In this document: piece after piece, positions 54,265 through 64,000 of the stretch
How the letters are laid out: every line of letters starts with the position of its first letter
Position numbering within the stretch: position 1 is the stretch's first letter
Source of the DNA: Chimonanthus salicifolius
Lineage: Eukaryota; Streptophyta; Magnoliopsida; Laurales; Calycanthaceae
NCBI GenBank assembly: GCA_013350335.1
Contig: CM023534.1
Location: 22,773,302-22,837,301, forward strand
Direction of reading: 5' to 3'
DNA: 64,000 bases
Position numbers and translations under genes: made by a program
The notes under the pieces: generated by a model
Told to the model about the DNA's origin: nothing
The model's input: the letters and a program-made list of their open reading frames with translations, nothing else
The model's database searches: none

Positions 54265-55139
54265 AGTTGGTCCTCTACACCATGGTGACAGCAATTCATC
54301 CGTCGAGATGATGGTACTCGATGGTTGCTTCATCATTGAACTCTTTGCAAGTGCATATGGTTGTGTATGGAGTGAAGATATAGAAGATTCCATCTTGAAG
54401 TTGGAGATAAATAGAGGAATAGTTTTTGACTTGCTCAAATTGGAAAACCAAATTCCTTTCATCATTCTCCGACATCTATATGATGTGCTGAATTTTCCAG
54501 GACCCAGTCTTGAAGAAATTGCGTTTGCCTTCTTTAATTTCTTCCAACCAAAATAAGTAAGGCAAATCGTCCCTATCATCATGTAAGGCACTTACTACAT
54601 CTTCTACACCTTGGTCTCCTTCCCCATGAAGTGGAGATTTTAAAAAGGGGCAACGCCAACATGATCCAGCCAATATCAGTACTACAAAACAGAGGAATGA
54701 AGTTGGAGATGAGGAACACAGATAACTTCTTTGATATAAAGTTTCAGAAGGACAAAGGGGTGATCCAAATTCCACTTCTAACCATTGAAGAAAACACAGC
54801 TCATATTCTTGAATCTTGTTGCCCTTGAACAGTGCTGTGTCTATAGCAACTTTTACTTGACAGCATACATTACCTTCATGAATTGCCTCATCAAATCCGC
54901 AGAGGATGTTAGATTTCTGTGTGAAAATGGAATTGTTGACAACAATTTGGGCAGCAATGAAGAAGTGGCCAATTTCTTCGATGTAATCAAGAGCGATATA
55001 GCCGTTTCTAGAGAGAATTTCTATCTTGGGGTTCTCTTCCGTTTCAAATTCACACATGACCCACTAATCCAGAAGCTAACGATACTAGATTGGAAAATTT
55101 CAGAGTTGGATTGTATTAGGTGAAACAGCTGCATCTTCA

Positions 55140-55857
55140 TTTGTCATTGTATTGTTGCTTCTCCCTTCGATATTACCACATGAACATGTTTGGTGTCTTG
55201 GTCATCTACCTCAAGGAAATGCTGTTCGTAATTATTTTTTTTCAGAAAAAAAAACTGACCAATATTATACAGGTACCAAGTGAATTCTATGATTTCTTTT
55301 CTTATACATGGGAAAGTGAACAACATATCCAAAGAGAGAACATCTAATTTATGTTTGGCGACTCTGAACTTTACATATTAGAATTTTCAAATATAAGAAA
55401 ATCAGAATTTCAATTTTGAACATATGACCGACAGTAAATTAGGAAAAAGGAAAAAGAAAAAAGAAGTGGATTTCTATCTCTCAAGTGTGAAAATTTAATT
55501 AAAAATTCTCTCAAATGTTTTACTCTCAAAATCTATTAGATTGACAAGCACCTAACATGTGATGTTTATTTGACATTTATAAAAATATAATTTTTAGATA
55601 AAGATGTAAAGTAGTTGAGTGCCGACCAGATCCTAGTACATCTTGATGAAGGAATATAGTTGTAATTGCAAAAAATCAAGATCACTAGTCGGTGATAGTT
55701 GAAATCTCCCACACTTCCTTAAACGTAGCAACTCAAGAGAGAATTTAAATCTGGATTCTACAATTCGAATCAAGGATTTTGATAATAGAAACTCTGAAAC
55801 TCAACTCGTAACCCTCTTGATCACTCTCAAGAAAAGAAAGATGAAACTAATTTCAAT
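55140..55857. other. Gene-free DNA
   Basis: AT-rich downstream flank of the DUF247 remnant. Nothing recognised. Confidence 0.5.
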
Positions 55858-55866
55858 AAGATAATT

Positions 55867-56361
55867 GGCCAGCGATCCTCCCACGGACATTTTATGTTTA
55901 GCGACACGGGTTTTACTGTATTCCCGATTTTAGCCTTCGCATGAACAATAAAATTTTGATGGGCTGATTTTTACTGTTCCTGTGAAATTCGACGAGCCAA
56001 TTTGCACTGTTCATGAATTTTGGCGAGTTGACTTGCAATTTCAGTGAGCCGATTTGCACTGTTCATGGATTTTGGCAAGCCGACTTAGGATTTTGGCTAG
56101 CCGACTTAAAATTTCGGCGAGTCAATTTGCACTGTTCATGACTTTTGGTAAGCCGACTTTCAATTTCGACGAACCGATTGCACTATTCATGAATTTCAGC
56201 GGGCCGATTGCACTGTTCATGAATTTTGGAGAGCCGATTTGCACTTTTTATGAATTTCTGACATTTTTTTTTTTTCGGTACGGCAGGTGGAGGGCAAATT
56301 AGGCATCACGGTAAAACCTTTATCTGTATACACAAAATGCCCGTGGGAGGATCGGTGGCCA
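55867..56361. mobile_element. Mutator-type MITE, copy 2
   Basis: 495 bp; ends GGCCAGCGATCCTCCCACGG and (complement) GGCCACCGATCCTCCCACGG, with ~50-bp TIRs similar to those at 75-523. Perfect 9-bp TSD AAGATAATT (55,858-55,866 and 56,362-56,370). The interior has about ten irregular units of the form GCACTGTTCATGAATTTTGGCGAGCCGA. Confidence 0.85.
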
Positions 56362-56370
56362 AGATAATTT

Positions 56371-56955
56371 TGACTGAGTCAATAATCACAAAAGAAATAG
56401 GTATTCAATCTAAGGCAAAATGAACGTGGAATTGTTATTCTGAATACAAAATGGCCAAGAAACTAATTGAGATCTAAAATTAACTGCAATTTTAACATTC
56501 ATATGCATGCATGCAGCTTAAATCCAACACTTATTCGATTCGATATTCGTTGAACCTTCTTAGAAGCAATTTCGATGTGGAATTGTAATTCAATTAGAAA
56601 TTGGAAGGCAAATGATGTAGGACTCGGTAAGGTTTAAAGGCTACCTATGCCTCCACCTTCGCATTGAGGGATTCCTCAAGATCCGACTTAGTAATTTAAC
56701 AGAATTCCGAGAGGACCCGGACTCAAAGAACTCCAATGTCTAGGAAGATCCTCGAGCCATCGTCGACGAAATATGCATCTTGATAACCCACCCAAATTGA
56801 TAGAAAATGAGGATTCAAAGATGATGAGCCAAAGCCTCCAATTCTCACCGGAATAATGATATAAGGCCTAGACTTCTTTGGGCGAAATTGACACTATGCA
56901 AGATTACTCAAGAAGATATGGAATTCTAAAATTCTAGAATTGATTCCTTGAATCA
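56371..56955. other. Gene-free DNA
   Basis: No ORF, repeat or RNA recognised. Confidence 0.5.
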
Positions 56956-56965
56956 AATCCTAGAA

Positions 56966-57357
56966 TGAATTCGTATCCATTCCTGTGAAGACTAGAAGAA
57001 AAGATACAACTCGTTCAAGCTCTTCTAGCAATTACTCCAACTGCAAAAAGATCGGACCTGAATCTTCTAAACGCTTTCGTAGTGATAAATCGGTCCCGGA
57101 TTGTTCCTATCTTGGATTGGGCTGTTTTTTGGTGGTCCTCTGTTGGGAAGTATTTAAGTGCTCCTGTTTTTTCACCGTCCAGTTTGAGCTTCATCTCCTC
57201 CATTTGTCCAGTTATTTGTTAGCTTAGTTATATTTTGTTAGTTTTTTTGCCACTCTTTTCTCTGTTGCCTATCTTGTTTTCTATGCTTTAGTTATTTGCT
57301 TTGTATTGGCACCTCTGGTGCCTTTATTATTAATATATGAATCTTTTAAAAAAAAAA
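56966..57357 (+). mobile_element. 5'-truncated LINE 3' end
   Basis: About 390 bp ending in a T-rich 3' UTR-like tract, then AATCTTTTAAAAAAAAAA. Flanked by a 10-bp direct repeat AATCCTAGAA (56,956-56,965 and 57,362-57,371) right after the A-run. This is the pattern of target-primed reverse transcription. No ORF2 sequence is retained, so the family is open. Confidence 0.5.
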
Positions 57358-57371
57358 TTCTAATCCTAGAA

Positions 57372-60300
57372 CTAATTGCAAAATGCGTCCAAGGTAATTG
57401 GACAATAATTGAAACTAGAGCTGGAATTGTAACTAGGAAATCCAACTAGAACTAAGGAACTCAAGAACTCAAAGAGAGAGGAGAGAACTCAATCTCAATT
57501 TTTGAAATTTAACTTATATTGCTTGGATGCTTTGTACAATGGCCAACGGTCTCTATTTATACACAAAAACTAAAAAATATTCAAAAGGATTGGCATCCAT
57601 CAAAACCATCCATTCTACCTCCTTTTCCAAGGATCAATCATAGCATAAAATACAAATTACTAAAAAACCAACCTTCTAAATTCACAACCTTCCTCCATGC
57701 ATGTTAGAGAGAAAAGTTTGTGTAAAAGGCTAAATGTTTGGATTCGGTTGCTATAGGGATCATTTGGGGCTCAATTAGGTAATTTTGAAGCATTGAACCC
57801 ATATGACATAAACTTGGACTGATTTTGGATCAATTTGGGTGGCTTTTGGAGTTGAGATTACGGGCCTTTGACACCAATAATATTCTCATTCTAAAAAATG
57901 GCTAATTGAGCAATTTCATGACTAGTCTTGTCTTGGTGGTTATCCAATTGATGAAAATGACTTCCAATTTTATGCATATCATGGATGATGTCTTTAATTC
58001 CTCCTGGATCAAAGACATTGCATGCATGATAGATAAATTCTTCATCTTCAATTTTCATGTGGTCTTCATTTGTGCTTGTGATGCCCTCATCATTTTCTCC
58101 AGTTTGGAAAGAACTTGTCCTCGAATTTCAAGGAGTTGCATAAGACAGTACTGATGAAATCTCTGATCATTATTTCTTTCCTTTTTTATTAGTGATGGAT
58201 GTTGGAGGCGACATGTCGAGGAGAGCTGATGATGCAAGCTTGGGGTGGATTTTCACCTTTACTCAAGCGTGCCAATATAATTGGATTCAACTGACGTTCC
58301 CATCAATAAATCCACAACCATTCAAGTATTTACGAGTCGGCAGCGGTTGCATAAAGGAGAGAGGGAGAAAACAAAAAGGGGAGAAGGAGAAAGCCTCGGT
58401 AAAAATGGAGTAGGGAGAGATGACTGAGGGCAAGAATCCTACCAAAAACCTTGGGGCACCGAGAGAGGGAGGAAGGGAAAGAAGTTTTGCATACCCTTAA
58501 TCGCGAGGCCTTTTATACATAAATCAGTCTCAACCCGTTAGTCGGACCGATGGATACTATCGGTCAGACCGGCATAAGTCATCGGTTGGACCAACAAGCC
58601 CCATCTATCGAATCTTCAGAGACAAAAAACTATCTATAGAATTCCAAGTTCTGGTTTTTGAACCAGCAAATTATCGGTTCCACATTGCCCTTTCACACTA
58701 AAATGACCATAACTCGAGCTACAGACCTCATATTTGGGCAAACTTGGACTCGTTAGCAAGCTCTTTGACTCAATTATCTAAACCGGCAATGAATTTCACC
58801 AAATTTGGAGTCCAATTCCTCTGAAAAATGTGAAATCTCGGGACAGATCAATACAGAATTAGCGATATGAGTTGAGTAAAATAAAAATTGAGTTGGGTTA
58901 GTAAGTAAAAATCTAAGTTAGGTTGGATTAGACAAAAAATATGTGATAAATTAGTATGTGATAAGTAAACCAGTAGCCGATCTGACCCTAATCCGAACTA
59001 ACTTAGTATGACCAGTTACAATTTAAATTGAGGGGTGTTATGGGTATTTGAAAACAATCTATTATTACATAACCTTGGGTTTAATAGGATGGGCAACTAA
59101 TCCACCACATGTCACATGTCAAAAATATAATTTAGTCAGCATAAGTTATGTCATCTTAAAATATAAGAACTACATGATATACAGAACATGGGTGTTAAAT
59201 TACACTTTTACACTTCTTACCTATAGTGCTAACTTAAAATTGAGGGGTATAATGGGCAATTAAAAGAAAATCTATTAAATTAGAAATTTACCTTACCATC
59301 ATTTTGGGATCTTGAAAAAATGGCTTCAATTGTTCAGCCAAAGTGATTTTTTTTTCAAATACATTTACATATTTAGATCTATTCAATGATCCCATCAAAT
59401 TAGTCCAAAGTAGGACTCACATATAGTTCTTATAAATTAAGGGGTATAAAAACCATTCTAAAAATATTGCTAGTACCCAATTCATCTCCATGTTTTTTTT
59501 TTTATAAGGAATTTTTAAGTTTAAATTTATCATTTTACTCTCTTGTTTTTAATTTTTGAAGTTCAAAAAATATGACTTCAATTATTTAATTAAAGTATAT
59601 TATTTAACCAACACATCAACATGTTCAAATATTTTCAACAGGGCTACCAAATTAGACAAAATAGAACCCATGTATATGCAAAATTTAAATTATACCAATG
59701 GTGGGCACAAATAAATATTTACCTTTCTCACATATGGGATTATGTGGTTAAGTAGTTCTATCATATTAAATGTGTAGTTATGATGTAATCTAATTACAAA
59801 ACTTAAGAGTAAAGAATTATTTTAAAATTTTAATTATTAGACTGAGATTCATCAAAATTGACAGTAACATGATTATTAATTTCAATATATTCCAATTGGA
59901 TGACTAATAATTGTATTTTAGTTTCAAATTTTTTTTTTATAAAATACCATACAATTTTCAGAGACATATTGGCCCATTAACATATTAAAAATAATTTATA
60001 AAAGAACCGTATCAACATTACCTGTCGGCTCAGTTTTGAATTGAAAACTAAATTGTTGCTGTTTCTTTTGTTTGGTGGCTTCAATTAAAAATAACAATAT
60101 GTTAAACCTTTTTCAATTATTAAATTAAGTAAAACATAAAAACATGCGGCGCCATGTCTCTTGTCACAATTGCCTTCTACATAATTATACTTCAATGAGA
60201 CAAAATCCCCACAATCATCTTTCTATGAAATTTCAAATAAAAGAAAGAAGGTATTTTCTTTCTACCTTACATTATTAATTCTTCGGATCCACATACATTG

Positions 60301-60606
60301 ATTAAATCTATGAAAAAAGGTCCATTAAAATTGAACATTAATCAAACTCAAAACCTCTCTTCATAAGGAGGATTTATTGACCGTCGAGCTCCTTAAGTCG
60401 GGTTAAGCCTCAAGGAATGTGTATCTTTTATACATAGAATAGAATAGAGACTCGAGTCTTGAGATAACAGCACTAATTTATTATAGTAAGATAGGTATAC
60501 ATGTGTAATGTTTTTGTTTTGAAATGTTTTTGAGAGCTACCCGTTAGCGTAGCCATTCAGCTTTAATTAGGCTACAGACAGCTAAAGCTGAACCATGTGC
60601 TACTTC
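57372..60606. other. Long gene-free stretch
   Basis: No coding region or element with clear ends. A TTGAGGGGTRTWATGGG phrase occurs at 59,029 and 59,232. The segment 59,300-60,400 is very AT-rich. Confidence 0.5.
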
Positions 60607-61335
60607 TTAAGGGTCCATCCAAAATTGGGCCTGGAGACAGTCAATAACTTTCTTCTCCATTTGGAAGGCCTTGGCCAAAATGTCATCGGAAATTGGCAGA
60701 TTTGATCCGAACACAGCATTGGCAATGGTGATAACACCTGGATTCTAACTGCTTAGACCGGCAATGGCAACTGCATTTTCATGGCCAATATTGAACTAAA
60801 AATGAATGAGGCCTATGGGGAAGACAAACATATCACCCTTATTAAGGACCTTGCTTATGAATCTCCCTTCAATGACTGTTAGTATCTCGGTGGCACGCGG
60901 GTGTGTGAGGAGGGTTCTGACCATAGGGTGCATAATCTATGCAAACCAAGGAGATGCCAAGAGTATTGAGTCCTGGTAATTGGGCCACATTCACTTGGGT
61001 CACATTGGACCCAACTTTATTTGTAGTGTTGCCCGGTTTGTTTAGCCCATGAAGAAGAAATCCTCTGCCTTGGTGAGCTTCGGGTCCTTACACACAAACC
61101 CATTCACAAGCACTGCAAAATAAGAGTAATCGTGAGATTCAAGCAAACTAATATCGAATTTGCACAAACATGCGTGCATCTAGTTAGTCTGAAAGATACA
61201 AATAGAAAGAGTTGGTGTTGTGATTTACCATCTGACTTGAGATCGGCGACACAAATGCCCTGTAAGGGACTTGGATCCGGCACAAACAAGAGATATAAAG
61301 GAAAGCAGGAAGGCTAGAAGGATGTTCGCAGCCAT
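60607..61335 (-). pseudogene. Germin-like protein pseudogene, two exons
   Basis: Exon 1 (61,335-61,229) starts MAANILLAFLLSFIS, a signal peptide, and after a frameshift continues DPSPLQGICVADLKSD. An intron with GT...AG ends (61,228-61,113) separates it from exon 2, which reads [83 protein letters not shown] and [15 protein letters not shown], and ends at TAA 60,607. These are cupin-domain boxes of germin-like proteins, secreted glycoproteins of the apoplast that may bind manganese. Lesions: frameshifts in exon 1, after FFFMG and after NPPHT (at the metal-binding HTHP box), stops replacing Gln after IHF and after AGLSS, and loss of ~14 residues between the cupin boxes. Confidence 0.9.
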
Positions 61336-61420
61336 CTTCATTATCTCAAACTAGGGAAGAAGATAAGCACAAACAATTGAACTGTTTTCTGGGTGAGAAG
61401 ATGCATAGAAAGGATCCATA

Positions 61421-61442
61421 TATATATATATATATATATATG
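61421..61442 (-). repeat. (TA)n run upstream of the germin-like pseudogene
   Basis: About 11 TA units roughly 86 bp upstream of the pseudogene ATG; it could have served as the TATA region. Role inferred from position. Confidence 0.4.
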
Positions 61443-62290
61443 GGTGATTAGAGTTATTGAATTGGTCATAGTTTTTAATGGAACAGAGAAGGCTACGAGG
61501 TCGATTATTTTTTCTTTAGGTTACTATATTTCTATAACTTCTACCAACATCCATTTTTTTTTCTATTTAGTAGCCTTTTAGTGAATGGAAGGAAGACAAA
61601 GTCCTACCTTCATCATTTATAAATGACTATTCTTATGAACATTGCTGTTGCTGTCATTCCAAGATAACTTCTTATAAAGATTGCTGTTTGTTGTTGAGTT
61701 GATCACATTTACTCGAACCCTAGAAAGTCCAATTGGGATTAGCCACACATGGAACTATGTGGACTTTACCATGATTGGGCCAAGCAATAAACCAAGAATT
61801 GTTTCTTAGGCGTTGGGCTTTCAGTCTAAAGTACTAGTATGTTAGGTGGAGTGATCCAAGTCTTTTATAAACCTCAAATCTCTCTCTACGCTTCCAATGT
61901 GGGACTCGTTCTAACCGGCCCCAACATTGTCCAACATAATAGTATAATACCCAAATCGTAACAAGTGAAGGATTGTTATATTTAAGAATGGTTCAAGGAA
62001 TAGAAGGTTGTGCATACAACCCGTTGAACAAGTAAAACATGTGCCAACTTTCTAGATTTGTCATCCTTTCATTATATTGGTCTTTTGGAGCAGATGTGCC
62101 ATTGAACTCTTGAATCATTAAAAGTCCTAAACAAATATTAATCCTTGCCATGTGCCCTTACGTACTGGGAGTATTTTATCCATATTTCATAAGGAAAATG
62201 TGTCTTCCTTGAAGAAGTCATGTTCCTGGAAGGAGAAAAGATGAGATCCTCTATGTTAAGATGGCCATTTCAGCTTGAAACAAGTAGAGT
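61443..62290. other. Spacer between divergent germin-like remnants
   Basis: No gene. CTTCCAATGTGGGACTCG at 61,890 is a phrase common in plant repeats, but no element boundaries were found. Confidence 0.45.
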
Positions 62291-62297
62291 AGTTCAG

Positions 62298-62304
62298 TAT
62301 AAAT
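62298..62304 (+). promoter_or_regulatory. Candidate TATA box for the germin-like exon
   Basis: TATAAAT, 120 bp upstream of the ATG at 62,418; a usual spacing for a plant gene with a ~90-bp leader. Confidence 0.45.
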
Positions 62305-62417
62305 GCTTGCTAAGCTTCTTCTGTATCCACAAATCATCAAGAATTCATCAATCAGTAGTTGAAGTATTAACTTCATTCTTCCTTTCGGATCCACACAAAA
62401 ACTATAGCGCTGCCAGG

Positions 62418-62530
62418 ATGCTAAATATGGTACCCGGCCTTCTGTTTCTTGGTGTATTTGCTGTGTCTTGTTCCATTGCCTTTGCTTCCGATCCAAGACC
62501 CTTGCAAGACATCTGTGGCTATGTCTGGAG
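62418..62530 (+). pseudogene. Germin-like first exon (partial gene)
   Basis: ATG 62,418 begins MLNMVPGLLFLGVFAVSCSI followed by AFASDPRPLQDIC, that is, a signal peptide and the start of a mature germin-like protein (DPxPLQD-C). The reading then diverges (GYVWR) and meets a GGAG|GTAAAA donor-like site at 62,531. An upstream in-frame extension to 62,220 exists, but this Met is the one that gives a signal peptide at the N-terminus. No exon 2 with cupin boxes was found in the remaining 1.5 kb, so the gene is broken or its second exon lies elsewhere. It diverges from the pseudogene at 60,607-61,335, about 1.1 kb away. Confidence 0.6.
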
Positions 62531-64000
62531 GTAAAATCCTATGGAAATAATGAACTTTCATGGATTTCCTTGAATTGTTGTTAAATGGGATGATGATCAT
62601 AGTAATGCCCATTATACATGCTCGTAAATATTCATCCGATGAGCGCAACCATGTGGATGTTTCCAAAGCCAAAGAATAATGGCGATAGACAAACATAGGC
62701 ATACAATGGTGGCAGCTTTTGAGTGTTTACATGCTGAACGTGGACCATTACTTGATTTGGTTCAATTTTAATCGTTGTTATAATATCGTTCTCTGTATAT
62801 AAACGGCAATTGATAATATCGAGATATTTTCAATATTTCGAACTTTTATTGAGAAACTAACAAAAAATCTATCGCAAAATATATTATTTAAAAAATAATA
62901 AAAATATACTAAATGAAAATATTAATAAGGAATTTAGTGGTGATTTATCGTGAATTTATTGGGATATTACCATTTATCGTGTTTTTAACGTGACTGTATT
63001 GAGAATTTACTGCAGTGCCGATAAATCTCAGGATATTAACGATGATTGGTATATTGCCGATAAAAACATGGAAATTTGAAAATATCATTGATATTTGTGA
63101 TATTAATTCTAATAGTCATTATTGTGCCAATTTCGTTCTTTTCTGATTTTCATTATTCTTGATTGTAGCAGTTTCGTTCAATTCTGATTTTCATGATTCT
63201 TTTATTGTACAATCACCAAGATTGGAAGGCTATGGCCATTGACATGTTGCTCCACCAAATCAATGGTCTCGTTCCGTATAAAGAAATGTTGTGCTCTAAT
63301 TTTTAGGGTAATGTTATATACACCAAGATAATGGAGATGTTCGTGAGGGCCATGGATACAAGTTGTTTGTGGCCTTAGAACTTAGTGTATCCTTTGGACA
63401 GTGTGTTCAAAGTGAGGTCTTATGATTTGGATCTGTATGAACCGCCTTGTGGGTGTGAATGGTCTTGTCTCCTTGATGGAAAAGATTGAGACCAATAACC
63501 CAAGAGTCCAGTGGACGAGTGAGATACATGTGTGTGCACTATTGATGAGGAGTGCGGTGTTATAGTCTGAGGATGGCTGTAACCAAGAGGTTGTATAGAC
63601 CGGCCGATTGGTTTTGGGAAGAGGTCTTGGATTGATCGTTGGTCCTATTGAAAATAGCTTTTGTGGACCATGGTGCTCCCGATGAGTCAACTGTGATTTA
63701 TTCACTTTGAGAATTTTGGCCGAGGTAGGGACAAATTGAGGTTGAGGAGATAAGTGGAGACTCCGAATTTGTCCTTTATGAGAGAGTTTGGGTGTGGTGA
63801 ATGGGTGGGAGCCGTGTCGGCAGGTCCTGTTTGTTGACCATTGGAGGTTTAGGCCTAGAGTCCGATCTATGATTGTATGATCTATTTTTTTTTGCGATTT
63901 GGGGAGTGTTAAATGAGGTGTTTAGTTTGACAAAAATGGTGGGACCATTGACTCAGTCTAGTAACAGAAACAATAACCTCGAGGGTGTCCACATCGAAGA
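62531..64000. other. Gene-free DNA to the window end
   Basis: 62,770-63,115 is rich in GATATT/CGATAA words with weak inverted symmetry and may be a very old MITE. The rest shows no domain, RNA or repeat that I recognise. Confidence 0.4.

Larger units (their letters stand above)
48327..55123 (+). pseudogene. DUF247 (UPF0481) gene remnant, interrupted by a Ty1-copia element
   Basis: Left part (48,327-48,579): KWVNSIKERLPEEL, then after a one-base frameshift near 48,503 CSIYGVPHNLRRLNEHAYIP and VVSV. Right part (from 54,270): GPLHHGD, VEMMVLDGCFIIELF, LLKLENQIPF, later MRNTDNFFDIKF, VIQIPLLTIEENTAH and FLCENGIVDNNLGSNEEVANFF, ending at TGA 55,121. These are hallmarks of plant DUF247 proteins, usually ~400-500 aa with a C-terminal membrane helix; their biochemical role is largely unknown. 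About 70-90 residues normally between HHGD and VEMM are missing. Further frameshifts lie near 54,560-54,650 and 54,815. A hydrophobic AASSFVIVLLLLPSIL, read in another frame at 55,126, may be the old C-terminal helix. No intron seen. Confidence 0.85.

Noticed and set aside
62770..63115. MITE with GATATT-rich arms
   Set aside because: Inverted symmetry is weak and no TSD was found.

Overview
This window looks like repeat-rich nuclear DNA from a seed plant, most likely a dicot or magnoliid; the species cannot be named from the sequence. The evidence is plant-type Ty1-copia and Ty3-gypsy retrotransposons (Tekay-like chromovirus, Tat/Ogre-like, RE1-like), a FAR1-type Mutator transposon, MITEs with clean target-site duplications (TSDs), a TRIM, and remnants of two plant gene families: DUF247/UPF0481 and germin-like proteins. 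I see no rRNA genes, CRISPR arrays or bacterial-type operons, and no intact host gene.

Layout. 1-2,340: a Mutator-type MITE (75-523), a foldback sequence, then gene-free DNA. 2,352-9,600: a 7.2 kb Mutator-like element with ~0.9 kb terminal inverted repeats made of arrays of the palindrome TTCGAA in ATTCGTTCGAATGAAT-like units. It carries two decayed convergent genes, a FAR1/MULE transposase (- strand) and a passenger with a 'putative plant transposon protein' type domain and an Ala/Pro-rich tail (+ strand). 9,600-13,680: local duplications and another MITE. 13,687-15,097: an internally deleted gypsy element with a perfect TSD. 15,539-17,289: a Tat/Ogre-type solo LTR. 18,228-20,564: a hAT-like MITE and a Harbinger-like element holding two foldback MITEs in opposite orientation. 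20,754-23,641: a 5'-truncated Ty1-copia element.

25,383-38,076 is an old gypsy element split by a non-coding Tat/Ogre-like element (26,194-~35,325), which itself holds a solo LTR-like insertion and a 652-bp TRIM. 38,374-46,534 is a complete but mutated Tekay-like chromovirus inserted into a ~78-bp tandem repeat. 48,327-55,123 is a DUF247 pseudogene interrupted by a young Ty1-copia element (48,580-54,264): 180-bp LTRs differ at 3 positions, the TSD is perfect, and one frameshift interrupts the polyprotein. 55,867-56,361 is a second MITE resembling the first. 60,607-61,335 is a germin-like pseudogene (- strand), and 62,418-62,530 is a germin-like first exon on the + strand.

The genes do not form a pathway; the window is a record of nested insertion and decay. 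Relative order can be read from nesting: DUF247 remnant before the copia insertion; 78-bp repeat before the Tekay insertion; gypsy before Tat before TRIM. Several in-frame stops in the MULE and Tekay genes are TGG-to-TGA or CAA/CAG-to-TAA/TAG changes when compared with conserved family positions, the pattern expected from deamination of methylated cytosine. The most unusual object is the Mutator-like element, with its palindrome-array TIRs and passenger gene.
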